This document shows, in pieces, positions 1 through 7,135 of a stretch of DNA of 64,000 nt. The translations under genes and the position numbers were made by a program. This DNA is from Limimaricola sp964022235 (GTDB lineage: Bacteria > Pseudomonadota > Alphaproteobacteria > Rhodobacterales > Rhodobacteraceae), in NCBI RefSeq assembly GCF_964022235.1, contig NZ_CAXHZL010000004.1:186001-250000 (forward strand), read 5' to 3'. Below the pieces are notes generated by a model that saw nothing but the letters and a program-made list of their open reading frames with translations, did no database searches and was not told the DNA's origin. The stretch's first letter is position 1. Each line of letters starts with the position of its first letter.

Positions 1-1111
1 CCAGAATGGCAGGAAGCTTCGACGGCCCCGTCACCTGCAGGATCAAAAAAGCCAGCATGTAGTCGGGAATCGAGCGCGACAGCACCAGCGCCAGATGCCC
101 CAAGAGCGCGCCCGCGCGTCCCGTCACACGGCGCACGATCAGCGGAAAGCCGGTGACGGCGACAGCGGCGGCCAGCGCCAGTGCCAACTGCGACAAGATC
201 AGCGTGGCGATCACACCGGGCAGCGCCTGCTCGCCCAGGAGCTTGCCAAGCCACGGCCAGAGCCCGGCCCAGTCGCCCGACCGGATCGGCGCGGGCACCG
301 CGTCGCCAAGGAACCGCCAGAGCGCGCCGTCGCCCATCGGCGGAGCGGGGTGGCGCGACAGCAGCCAGACGGAGGCCCCGAGCCACAAGGGCGCCAGCCG
401 CAGCCGCATCCAGTAGCGGATCGGCAGGATCAGAGCGAGGTAAACCCCGAGGGTGGCCGCCGCCGCGCCGTAGTTGGCCTGACGAAAATCGGTTTCGAGC
501 AGGTAGCCCAGTGTCGGCAGCCCGACGAAACCCAACACCGCCGAGGAGCGCAGCCCGCATTCGAGGCGATAGAGCGTGTAGGCCCCAAGCTCGGGCAGGG
601 CCAGCGGCAGGCGGCTCCACAAGAGGCGCGACAGCGCTGGGGTGCGGCGCGGCAGGGCGCGGCCCGCTGCCGGGTCGGCCTCGGCGAGGTATTCGGCAAA
701 GACCTTGGCGAAGATGCCCGCGTAAGGCAGGGCGATGGCAAGCACGCCGGTCAGCGGCCCGAGGCCGGTGATGCTCAAGAGCAAAAGCGCCCAGAACAGT
801 TCGTGCACCGAGCGCACGAGGATGCACAGCGCCCGGATCGGGCGCAGCCGGTAACCGAAGCTTAGCGCGAAGCCCGCCAGAGCACCGGCAAAGACGCCGC
901 AGACCGCGAACGCGACCGTGAGAGCGGCGGCATAGGCGAGGGCGGCGGGATCGCCGATCTCGGGTGAAAGCAGCCCCGCGCCGATACGGCGCAGGGTCAG
1001 CCACGGGTCGGGGCGCGCGAGGTCGAGGTCGGCAAAGAGCAGCGCCGCGAGCGTGACCAACCCGAAGCCCGCGAGCACGCGGGAGGCCCGGAGGCGGCGC
1101 GGTGCGGCCAT
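1..1111 (-). CDS. PhnE-like ABC transporter permease, truncated at the window edge
   Basis: Inner-membrane permease of an oxyanion or phosphonate importer. The frame opens at an ATG at 1111-1109, one base after the stop of the ATPase gene, and stays open to base 1, giving at least 370 residues that begin MAAPRRLRASRVLAGFGLV. Hydrophobic segments follow throughout, including one near residues 10-30 and a run of others. A single PhnE permease is usually about 260-290 residues. This reading is already longer, and the last visible stretch (around residues 300-370) starts a new hydrophobic block, so a fused two-permease protein is likely (inference). It forms an operon with the ATPase (1113-1793) and binding protein (1793-2674). 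The product class is well supported by hydropathy and context; the substrate is not known. Confidence 0.75.
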   Translation of the reverse strand, partial: MAAPRRLRASRVLAGFGLVTLAALLFADLDLARPDPWLTLRRIGAGLLSPEIGDPAALAYAAALTVAFAVCGVFAGALAGFALSFGYRLRPIRALCILVRSVHELFWALLLLSITGLGPLTGVLAIALPYAGIFAKVFAEYLAEADPAAGRALPRRTPALSRLLWSRLPLALPELGAYTLYRLECGLRSSAVLGFVGLPTLGYLLETDFRQANYGAAAATLGVYLALILPIRYWMRLRLAPLWLGASVWLLSRHPAPPMGDGALWRFLGDAVPAPIRSGDWAGLWPWLGKLLGEQALPGVIATLILSQLALALAAAVAVTGFPLIVRRVTGRAGALLGHLALVLSRSIPDYMLAFLILQVTGPSKLPAIL

Positions 1112-1112
1112 T

Positions 1113-1793
1113 TCAGCCCTCGTAGAGCGCATGAAGCTCGGGCAGGGACAGCCCCCGGGTGGGGCGGTCGAGCACGATGCGGCTTTCGCGGATGCCGATG
1201 ACCCGGGTGCCGATCGCCAGCGCCCGCGCCGGGTCGTGCAGCGCCAGAACCATGGTCTCGAACCGTTCGGCCAGAGCGTCGAGCAGGTCGCCCGACTGGC
1301 GCGGATCGACGGCCGAGACAGGTTCGTCCGCGATCAGCGCATCGCCGCCACGTGTGAGGGCGCGCGCGAGAGCGGCGCGCTGCTTCTGCCCGCCTGAGAG
1401 CGAGCCGATGCGTCGCCGCTCGAAGCCGGCCAGCCCGACACGGGCGATGGCAGGGGCCGCGCGGGCGCGCTCGCCCCCCGGCGGGCGCAGCAGCACGCGC
1501 AGCCCGTAGGCGGCGGAGTGATCGTCGAGCAGCCCCATCCAGACGTTGTGGAACACCGACAGCTGCGGCACCAGCCCGGGGTCCTGCGGCACCAGAGCCA
1601 AGCGCGGCGCGGGGCGCTGCGCCTCGAGCTTGAGCCGGACCGCGTTCAGCAGGGTGCTCTTGCCAGAGCCGCTGCGCCCCAAAAGCACCAGCCGCTCGCC
1701 GCGCGACAGCGACAGCGAGACACGGTCGAGCACGGTCGTGCCGTCCCACGACAGCGTCTCGCCCTCAAAGCGCAGGAGCGGCGCATCCGGCAT
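1113..1793 (-). CDS. PhnC-like ABC transporter ATP-binding protein
   Basis: Cytoplasmic ATPase of 226 residues that powers the adjacent PhnE-like permease. Walker A is GRSGSGKST at residues 39-47, the ABC signature LSGGQ is at 132-136, and Walker B ends in DEP at 156-158, with the switch histidine in LALHD downstream. Its ATG overlaps the stop of the binding-protein gene (ATGA type), and the permease follows by one base, so the three genes are translationally coupled. Length and motifs fit PhnC and its relatives. Phosphonate, phosphite or selenate-type oxyanion uptake are all possible; the sequence shows the ABC class, not the ligand. Confidence 0.85.
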   Translation of the reverse strand: MPDAPLLRFEGETLSWDGTTVLDRVSLSLSRGERLVLLGRSGSGKSTLLNAVRLKLEAQRPAPRLALVPQDPGLVPQLSVFHNVWMGLLDDHSAAYGLRVLLRPPGGERARAAPAIARVGLAGFERRRIGSLSGGQKQRAALARALTRGGDALIADEPVSAVDPRQSGDLLDALAERFETMVLALHDPARALAIGTRVIGIRESRIVLDRPTRGLSLPELHALYEG

Positions 1794-2674
1794 CAGTCGA
1801 TCAGGTCGAGCTCTTGTGCCGTATTCTCGATCGGGGCGTAGAGCGCGTCGCTCGCCTCGATGAAGGCCGAGCGCGGGAAGCTCGCAAGGATCTCCGCGTC
1901 GTCGAGCGCGATCAGCGCCGCCTGCACCTTGTCGGCGAAACCTTCGCCCCAGCGCGCGTCGACGTCGCCGCGAATGGTCCAGTTGTAATCGGGATAGGGC
2001 GGCGTGCGCCAGATCACGGTGGCGGTGTCGATCTCGGGCGCGCCTTCGGTCACGGCCTGCTCAAAGACGCTGTAGTTCAGCGCGCCCAAATCATAGGCCC
2101 CCGAGGCCACGAGGCGCAGCGTCTGCCCGTGGTCGCCCGAGAATCCGACGTCGGAAAACAGATCCTGCGGCGCCTGACCGGTGATCTCGCGCAAGTGATA
2201 CTCGGGCATCAAGCGACCCGAGGTCGAGCCCTGTGCGCCGAAGGTGAAGCTCAGCCCCGCCAGCCCTTCGGGAAAGCTGCCATCCTCGGCTTCGGTCAGG
2301 CCGGTGTCGATGTTGGCGATGAAATAGGTGACGAAGGCCTCGTCCTCGGCCCCTTGGGCGATAACGCGGCTTCCGGGCACCATCCGGCGGGCCTGCACGC
2401 CCGACAGACCGCCGAACCAGGCGAGCTGGATCTGGTCGTTGCGGAACGCGGTGACCGAGGCGGCGTAATCCTTGACCGGTACATAGGCCACCGGCACGCC
2501 CAAGGTCTCTTCGAGGTACTCCGCGACCTTGCCAAACCGCTCCTGCAGGCGGGTCTCGTCGTCGTCGGGGATGGCCGAGAAGTAGAGCGTGGCCGGGTCC
2601 TGCGCGGCGGCGGGCAGGGCCGCGAAGAGCAGGGCGGCGAGCGGCAGGGCGCGGCGGCTGAGACGAATGGGCAT
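1793..2674 (-). CDS. PhnD-family periplasmic substrate-binding protein (phosphonate or selenate type)
   Basis: Secreted solute-binding protein of 293 residues and first gene of the minus-strand ABC operon. A cleavable signal peptide (MPIRLSRRALPLAALLFAAL, ending near AAAQ) precedes a PhnD-like fold. Recognisable stretches are YFSAIPDDDETRLQERF, a segment around residues 60-90 with YVPVKDYAASVTAF then LAWFGGLSG, and a TSGRLMPEY ligand loop. These resemble the PhnD relatives that databases annotate as putative selenate binders more than classical PhnD; that is recall, not a search. A GGAG-type ribosome site lies 8-10 bases before the ATG. No phosphonate-degrading phn genes are visible in the window, so the substrate stays open. 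Confidence 0.75.
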   Translation of the reverse strand: MPIRLSRRALPLAALLFAALPAAAQDPATLYFSAIPDDDETRLQERFGKVAEYLEETLGVPVAYVPVKDYAASVTAFRNDQIQLAWFGGLSGVQARRMVPGSRVIAQGAEDEAFVTYFIANIDTGLTEAEDGSFPEGLAGLSFTFGAQGSTSGRLMPEYHLREITGQAPQDLFSDVGFSGDHGQTLRLVASGAYDLGALNYSVFEQAVTEGAPEIDTATVIWRTPPYPDYNWTIRGDVDARWGEGFADKVQAALIALDDAEILASFPRSAFIEASDALYAPIENTAQELDLID

Positions 2675-2820
2675 GGATCTGGCTCCGGGTCAGGTGTCGA
2701 GGCCCTTCTAGGCCTTGGTGCGCGCATGGCAAGCGGTGAGGCGGGACCCGGGGCGCAAGAGCGCATGCAAAGCGTCGTCAGGCGCATGGGCTGGCACGTC
2801 CTGCCTGCAAACCGTGCATG

Positions 2821-2852
2821 AAAAAGGCCCGCCCGCTCTATGCGGACGGGCC
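2821..2852 (-). terminator. Rho-independent terminator after the DJ-1/PfpI gene
   Basis: An 11-bp stem with one mismatch (2826-2836 with 2842-2852) and a five-base loop. On the minus strand it is followed by TTTTTC. It lies 23 bases past the stop of the 2875-3558 gene and ends the TetR-oxidoreductase-DJ-1 operon before phnD. Confidence 0.8.
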
Positions 2853-2874
2853 GGGCAAGGCATCGCGTGGGCGA

Positions 2875-3558
2875 TCAGGCGTCGACGAGCGCCAGAAGCT
2901 TCTTGGCCGCCTCTTCGGACGAGGCCGGATTCTGACCGGTCACGAGCGTGCCGTCGACCAGCACATAGGGGGCCCAGTCATCGCCCTTGGAGTAATCCGC
3001 GCCGTGGCCCTTGAGCATGTCCTCAAGCAGGAACGGCACGACGTCGGTGAGACCCACGCCCTCTTCCTCGCCATTGGTGAAACCAGTCACCTTGCGCCCC
3101 TTGACCAGCGGCTCTCCGGCTTCGGTCTGGGTGTGCAGGAAGATGGCCGGGGCGTGACAGACGGCCCCCAGCGGGCGATCGTTGTTCACGAAGGCCTCGA
3201 TGATGCGGCGGCTGTCGGCATTCTCGGCGAGATCCCACATCGGGCCGTGGCCGCCCGGATAGAAGACGGCGTCGTATTGGTTGGGATAGATCTCGTCGAG
3301 GCGCTCGGTCGAGGCAAGCTGGTCCTGCGCCTCCTTGTCTTCCTTGAAGCGATGCGTCGCTTCGGTCTGAAAGTCGGGCTCGTCGCTCTTGGGGTCGAGC
3401 GGCGGCTGGCCGCCCTGCGGCGAGGCCAGCGTGATCTCGGCGCCTGCATCCTTGAAGACGTAGTAGGGGGCCGCGAACTCTTCGAGCCAGAAGCCGGTTT
3501 TCTCGCCGGTATCGCCGAGGCGGTCATGCGAGGTGAGGATCATCAGGATCTTGGTCAT
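2875..3558 (-). CDS. DJ-1/PfpI family protein (Hsp31/glyoxalase III-like)
   Basis: Cytoplasmic class I glutamine-amidotransferase-fold protein, 227 residues. The nucleophile elbow GAVCHAPA places the catalytic cysteine at 134 next to His135, and YPGGHGPMWDL (about 100-110) is the typical loop before it. Length and layout match the Hsp31/YDR533c branch, whose members act as glutathione-independent glyoxalases, deglycases or holding chaperones (family knowledge). It is the last gene of an operon with the TetR regulator and the NADPH oxidoreductase, 35 bases after the latter, and ends at a clear terminator. An aldehyde or methylglyoxal stress role is inferred from fold and neighbours. Confidence 0.82.
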   Translation of the reverse strand: MTKILMILTSHDRLGDTGEKTGFWLEEFAAPYYVFKDAGAEITLASPQGGQPPLDPKSDEPDFQTEATHRFKEDKEAQDQLASTERLDEIYPNQYDAVFYPGGHGPMWDLAENADSRRIIEAFVNNDRPLGAVCHAPAIFLHTQTEAGEPLVKGRKVTGFTNGEEEGVGLTDVVPFLLEDMLKGHGADYSKGDDWAPYVLVDGTLVTGQNPASSEEAAKKLLALVDA

Positions 3559-3593
3559 GTAGTCTTTCCTTTGAATTCTGGGCGCGGTGCCGT

Positions 3594-4622
3594 TCAGGCG
3601 ACGCGGATCACGCGCTTGCCGAAGGCTTCGCCACGCAGCAGGCCAACGAAAGCCTCGGGCGCCTGTTCCAGACCTTCGATCATCTCTTCGCGGTAGGTGA
3701 TCTTGCCTTCCGAGACCCAGCCGCCCATTTCGGCGGCGAATTCGGGGTAGAGGTGACCGAAATCGTCAAAGATGATGAAGCCGCGCATGGTGATCCGCTT
3801 GCGCAGCATCTGCCCCATGAGCCAGTTCATCCGATCCGGTCCCTCGGGCAGTGACGTTGCGTTGTATTGCGAGATCAGGCCGCACAGCGGGATGCGCGCG
3901 CCGGTGTTGAGCTGCGGCAGAACCGCGTCGAACACCGCGCCGCCGACGTTCTCCCAATAGACGTCGATGCCGTTCGGCGTCTCGCGTGCGAGGTCCTCGG
4001 CAAAGCTTTCGGCCTTGTAATCGACGCAGGCTTCAAAGCCCAAGGTCTCGACCGCGTGGCGGCACTTTTCGGGGCCGCCCGCGATGCCCACGGCGCGCAG
4101 GCCGTGGATCTTGGCGATCTGGCCCACGGTCGCGCCCACCGGGCCGGTCGCGCCGCCGACCACCAGCGTCTCGCCGGCCTTCGGCTTGCCGATCTCGCGC
4201 AGGCCCGCCCATGCGGTAAAGCCCGGCATGCCCAGCACGCCCAGCGCCCATGAGGGGTTCGGCATATTCGCGGGCAGCTTGTTGAGACCGGTGCCGTCTG
4301 ACAGGGCATAATCCTGCCAGCCCGAGAAGCTCACCACCCGGTCGCCTGTCGCGAAGTTCGGGTTGTTGGACTTGACGACACGCGCCACCGTGCCGCCGAC
4401 CATCGGCTGGCCGATTTCCACGGGGGCGGCGTAGGAGGGCGCGTCGCTCATCCGGCCGCGCATGTAGGGGTCGAGCGAGAGAAACTCGGTCGCCAGAAGC
4501 ACTTCGCCGTCCTTGGGCGTGGGCACATCGGCGGTCTCGAGCCGCAGCGTGTTCTCGTTGGGCTCGCCCTTGGGGCGTTCGGCGAGAACCCAGCGGCGGT
4601 TGGTGTCGGGAGATTGGGTCAT
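3594..4622 (-). CDS. NADP-dependent oxidoreductase (zinc-free MDR family, CurA/alkenal reductase-like)
   Basis: Cytoplasmic medium-chain dehydrogenase/reductase of 342 residues that would reduce the C=C bond of enones or alkenals with NADPH. The N-terminal domain carries the family signature around SLDPYMRGRMSD. The Rossmann nucleotide site reads GGATGPVGATVGQIA at about 155-170, and YWENVGG follows at about 222-228. No zinc-binding cysteines are seen, as expected for this leukotriene B4 dehydrogenase/CurA group. Its ATG overlaps the stop of the TetR gene (ATGA), so the two are co-translated, and the DJ-1 gene follows in the same operon. The physiological substrate cannot be read from sequence. 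Confidence 0.88.
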   Translation of the reverse strand: MTQSPDTNRRWVLAERPKGEPNENTLRLETADVPTPKDGEVLLATEFLSLDPYMRGRMSDAPSYAAPVEIGQPMVGGTVARVVKSNNPNFATGDRVVSFSGWQDYALSDGTGLNKLPANMPNPSWALGVLGMPGFTAWAGLREIGKPKAGETLVVGGATGPVGATVGQIAKIHGLRAVGIAGGPEKCRHAVETLGFEACVDYKAESFAEDLARETPNGIDVYWENVGGAVFDAVLPQLNTGARIPLCGLISQYNATSLPEGPDRMNWLMGQMLRKRITMRGFIIFDDFGHLYPEFAAEMGGWVSEGKITYREEMIEGLEQAPEAFVGLLRGEAFGKRVIRVA

Positions 4623-5209
4623 GAGGTCGGTCCTTGTTGGTCGACGAGCGCGGCCGTGGCGGCCAAGGCGCTGTCATAAGGGGCGATGTCGCGCGAAAGC
4701 GCGCCCATCAGGCTGGCACCCAGCCAGATCTGGTAGAGCGTGGTGGCGAGGGCCTCGGCGTCCGTCTTTGGCGGGATCGAGCCATCGTCCACGCCTTCAC
4801 GGATCACTTGCGCAAGACGGGCCACGATGGCCGAAACGCCACGCGCCAGCACCTCGCGCATGCCGGGCGACAGATCCGCCACCTCGGCCGAGAGCTTCAC
4901 CACAAGGCAGCGCGCTTCATAGGCGTCGCCTGTCTGGTTCGTTCGCCAGCGGCCGAAATAGGTCATCAGCCGGTCCCGCCCGGAAAGCTCCGGGGCGGCC
5001 AATGTCGTGGTCAGGTCCGCGGCATAGCTCTCGACAAAGCTGTCAAGCAGCGCGCAGCCGAAGACCTCCTTCGATTTGAAGAAATGGTAGAAGCTGCCCT
5101 TGGGCACACCGGCCTGCGTCAAAAGCTCGGAGAGCCCGACGCCGGTGTATCCATGCTGCGCCACGAGGGCGCGTCCGGTGGCAAGAATATGCTGTCGCGT
5201 ATCGGTCAT
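4619..5209 (-). CDS. TetR/AcrR family transcriptional repressor
   Basis: DNA-binding repressor of 196 residues. The N-terminal helix-turn-helix spans about residues 8-50 and contains GVGLSELLTQAGVPKGSFYHFFKSKE, shown here in part as VPKGSFYHFFKSKE. The ligand domain carries two cysteines, C52 and C101, the latter in the conserved stretch RCLVVKLSAEVADLS. TetR repressors of this group, such as NemR, sense electrophiles through cysteines (family knowledge). It is the first gene of the operon with the oxidoreductase and DJ-1 protein, and palindromic operator candidates lie at 5224-5245, just upstream of its start. Autoregulation and control of the two detoxification genes is inferred. Confidence 0.88.
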   Translation of the reverse strand: MTDTRQHILATGRALVAQHGYTGVGLSELLTQAGVPKGSFYHFFKSKEVFGCALLDSFVESYAADLTTTLAAPELSGRDRLMTYFGRWRTNQTGDAYEARCLVVKLSAEVADLSPGMREVLARGVSAIVARLAQVIREGVDDGSIPPKTDAEALATTLYQIWLGASLMGALSRDIAPYDSALAATAALVDQQGPTS

Positions 5210-5223
5210 GATCAGGCAGATGG

Positions 5224-5245
5224 GGTCTAATAGACCGGTCGTCTA
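5224..5245. promoter_or_regulatory. Overlapping palindromes, candidate TetR operator
   Basis: Three half-sites in a row: GGTCTA (5224-5229), one A, TAGACC (5231-5236) and GTCTA (5241-5245). GGTCTA-A-TAGACC is a perfect 6-bp-arm palindrome, and TAGAC-N5-GTCTA is a second one sharing the middle half-site. The block begins 14 bases upstream of the TetR start codon. The half-site resembles the TAGACC/GGTCTA element recalled for NemR-type TetR repressors. Binding is inferred. Confidence 0.65.
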
Positions 5246-5283
5246 GCGCCTCGGTCGAAGGGGATGGATTGACTTGGCGTCAG

Positions 5284-5310
5284 GGCGGGGCGGCGTGACG
5301 CCACCCCGCC
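5284..5310 (-). terminator. GC-rich hairpin after the VOC gene
   Basis: Arms 5284-5296 and 5298-5310 are complementary with one mismatch and almost no loop. The hairpin lies just past the stop of the 5318-5713 gene on the minus strand and before the TetR promoter. There is no T-run, so it may be a weak terminator or a processing stem. Confidence 0.5.
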
Positions 5311-5317
5311 GGGACGA

Positions 5318-5713
5318 TCATTGTTCGGCGAAGCGGCCCTTGCGCGCCAGCACCTCGATTTCATAGCCGTCGGGGTCGGCCACGAAGAAGAACCGCGCGA
5401 TGGTCTGGCCATCGGGTGCGAAGTCTTTGATGTCGCGCGGCGCGTGACCGGCTTCGACGAGGCGCTGGTGCAGCGGCTCCAGATCGTCCTCCAGAAACGC
5501 GAGATGCCCGTAGCCCGTGCCGAGATCATAGGCGGTGTCGCCATTGTTGACGGTCAGCTCCAGCTCGAAGCCGCTCTCGGCGTTGCTGAGATAGATCAGC
5601 GAAAAGGCGTCGAAGTCGAGCCGCTCGGCGATCTCGAGCCCGAACAGCTCGTAGAACGCGAGCGAGCGGGCCTCGTCTCGGACGCGGATCATGGAGTGGA
5701 TCATCTTGGGCAT
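5318..5713 (-). CDS. VOC superfamily protein, glyoxalase I (lactoylglutathione lyase)-like
   Basis: Small cytoplasmic metalloenzyme of 131 residues made of two beta-alpha-beta-beta-beta modules. Likely metal ligands are the His in MIHSMIRV, the Glu in SGFELELT, the His in YGHLAFLEDDLE and the Glu near the C-terminus in YEIEVLAR. This His-Glu-His-Glu pattern and the length match GloA-type lactoylglutathione lyases, which convert the glutathione-methylglyoxal hemithioacetal. The start at 5713 is chosen because AAGGA lies about 8 bases upstream and MPKMIHSMIRV is the standard GloA opening; longer in-frame starts add only low-complexity residues. It sits upstream of the TetR operon as a separate unit. 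Confidence 0.82.
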   Translation of the reverse strand: MPKMIHSMIRVRDEARSLAFYELFGLEIAERLDFDAFSLIYLSNAESGFELELTVNNGDTAYDLGTGYGHLAFLEDDLEPLHQRLVEAGHAPRDIKDFAPDGQTIARFFFVADPDGYEIEVLARKGRFAEQ

Positions 5714-5899
5714 GAGGTGGTCCTTGTCATGGGGTGGGTTGTTCGCCGAATGCCGCAACGGGGCCGTCGGGTCCATAGTTGAGAGATGGAACGAAATGGG
5801 CGGTTTCGTTCGCTATGGCGCATTGTCCCTTGTGCGGCTCGTATCGACAGCAACTTGGCGGCGGTCTAGGTCTTGGCGTTCCCTGCGAGAGGCGACCCC
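5714..5899. promoter_or_regulatory. Divergent promoter region with an 8-bp-arm palindrome
   Basis: Spacer between the VOC gene (minus) and the MFS gene (plus). It holds a perfect inverted repeat, GAACGAAA (5789-5796) and TTTCGTTC (5804-5811), separated by seven bases. Such a symmetric AT-containing site in a GC-rich spacer is a plausible operator for one or both genes. No regulator gene is adjacent to the MFS side. Confidence 0.5.
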
Positions 5900-7120
5900 A
5901 TGACCGACATTCCCGCCTCTGGCCGTTGGCGCGCGCTGGCGCTGATCTGCGCAGGCGTGGTCTGCGCGATGACGAGCTGGTTTTCCGCTACGGCAATTCT
6001 TCCCGATCTGGTCCGCGACTGGTCCCTGAGCCCGAGCGCGCAGGCCTGGCTCACCAACGCCGTGCAACTCGGGTTCGTCGCGGGCGCAGTGGGGGCGAGC
6101 CTCGTCAACCTTCCCGACATCGTGGCGCTGCCGCGCCTCATGGCGATTTCGGCGCTGGTGGCGGCACTGGCCAACGCGGTGCTGCTTCTGGAGCCGGGGG
6201 CCGGGGTGGCGATCGCGGCGCGGGCGCTGACCGGGGCGGCGCTTGCCGGGGTCTACCCGCCCGCGATCAAGCTGATGGCGACGTGGTTCACACGCGGGCG
6301 GGGGCTGGCGCTGGGCTTTCTGATCGGCGCGCTGACGCTCGGCTCCTCGATGCCGCATCTGCTGCGTGCGCTAACCGAGGGGCTCGATTGGCGCGCGGTG
6401 GTGATCGGCACCACGGCGGCCACCGGCGTCGCGGCGCTGATCTTCGGGCAGGGTCTTGCAGAGGGGCCGCATGGCTTTGGCCGCGCCACCTTCGATCCGC
6501 GCCAGAGCCTCGCCGCGCTGCGCAATCGCGGCGTGATGCTCGCGAACTTGGGCTACTTCGGCCACATGTGGGAGCTTTACGCCATGTGGGCGTGGTTCCT
6601 TGCCTTCGCCACGGCGGCAGAGGCGAAAATAATCCCCTTTCCAACGGGTTCCGCGTCGATGCTCACCTTCGTTGTCGTGGCCTCGGGGGCGTTGGGATGC
6701 GTGCTCGCGGGGGCGTTGTCGGACCGGATTGGCCGCTGTGCGACCACGGCGCTGATGATGGGACTGTCGGGGGCCTCGGCGCTCGCCATCGGCTTTGCCT
6801 TCGACGGGCCGGGCTGGCTTCTGGCGCTGGTGGCGTTGGTCTGGGGGATCACGGTGGTCGCCGACAGCGCCCAGTTCTCGGCCGCCGTGACGGAACTGGC
6901 CGAGCCGCGCTTTGTCGGCACGGCGGTGACGCTGCAGCTTGGCATCGGCTTCGCGCTGACGGTGGTGGCGATCCAGATCATGCCGCTGGTGGCGGGGGCC
7001 ATGGGCGGGTGGCGCTGGGCGTTCTTGGTGCTGGTCCCCGGCCCGGTGATCGGGGCCGGGGCCATGCTGTTGCTGCGCCGCCTGCCAGAGGCGGCGCAGC
7101 TTGCGGGCGGGCGGCGCTAG
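5900..7120 (+). CDS. Major facilitator superfamily transporter (CynX/NimT-like)
   Basis: Inner-membrane transporter of 406 residues with about 12 hydrophobic segments spread over the whole length. The loop between segments 4 and 5 contains GVYPPAIKLMATWFTRGRGLALG, which includes the MFS signature ATWFTRGRGLALG, and SDRIGRC follows segment 8. This arrangement is typical of the cyanate/nitroimidazole-type MFS group. The ATG at 5900 is preferred over an upstream TTG because the hydrophobic N-terminus starts immediately after it. It is a single-gene unit, divergent from the VOC gene, and it converges with the polyamine genes with a 15-base gap. The cargo is unknown. Confidence 0.85.
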   Translation: MTDIPASGRWRALALICAGVVCAMTSWFSATAILPDLVRDWSLSPSAQAWLTNAVQLGFVAGAVGASLVNLPDIVALPRLMAISALVAALANAVLLLEPGAGVAIAARALTGAALAGVYPPAIKLMATWFTRGRGLALGFLIGALTLGSSMPHLLRALTEGLDWRAVVIGTTAATGVAALIFGQGLAEGPHGFGRATFDPRQSLAALRNRGVMLANLGYFGHMWELYAMWAWFLAFATAAEAKIIPFPTGSASMLTFVVVASGALGCVLAGALSDRIGRCATTALMMGLSGASALAIGFAFDGPGWLLALVALVWGITVVADSAQFSAAVTELAEPRFVGTAVTLQLGIGFALTVVAIQIMPLVAGAMGGWRWAFLVLVPGPVIGAGAMLLLRRLPEAAQLAGGRR

Positions 7121-7135
7121 GCCGCCCCAGACCCG

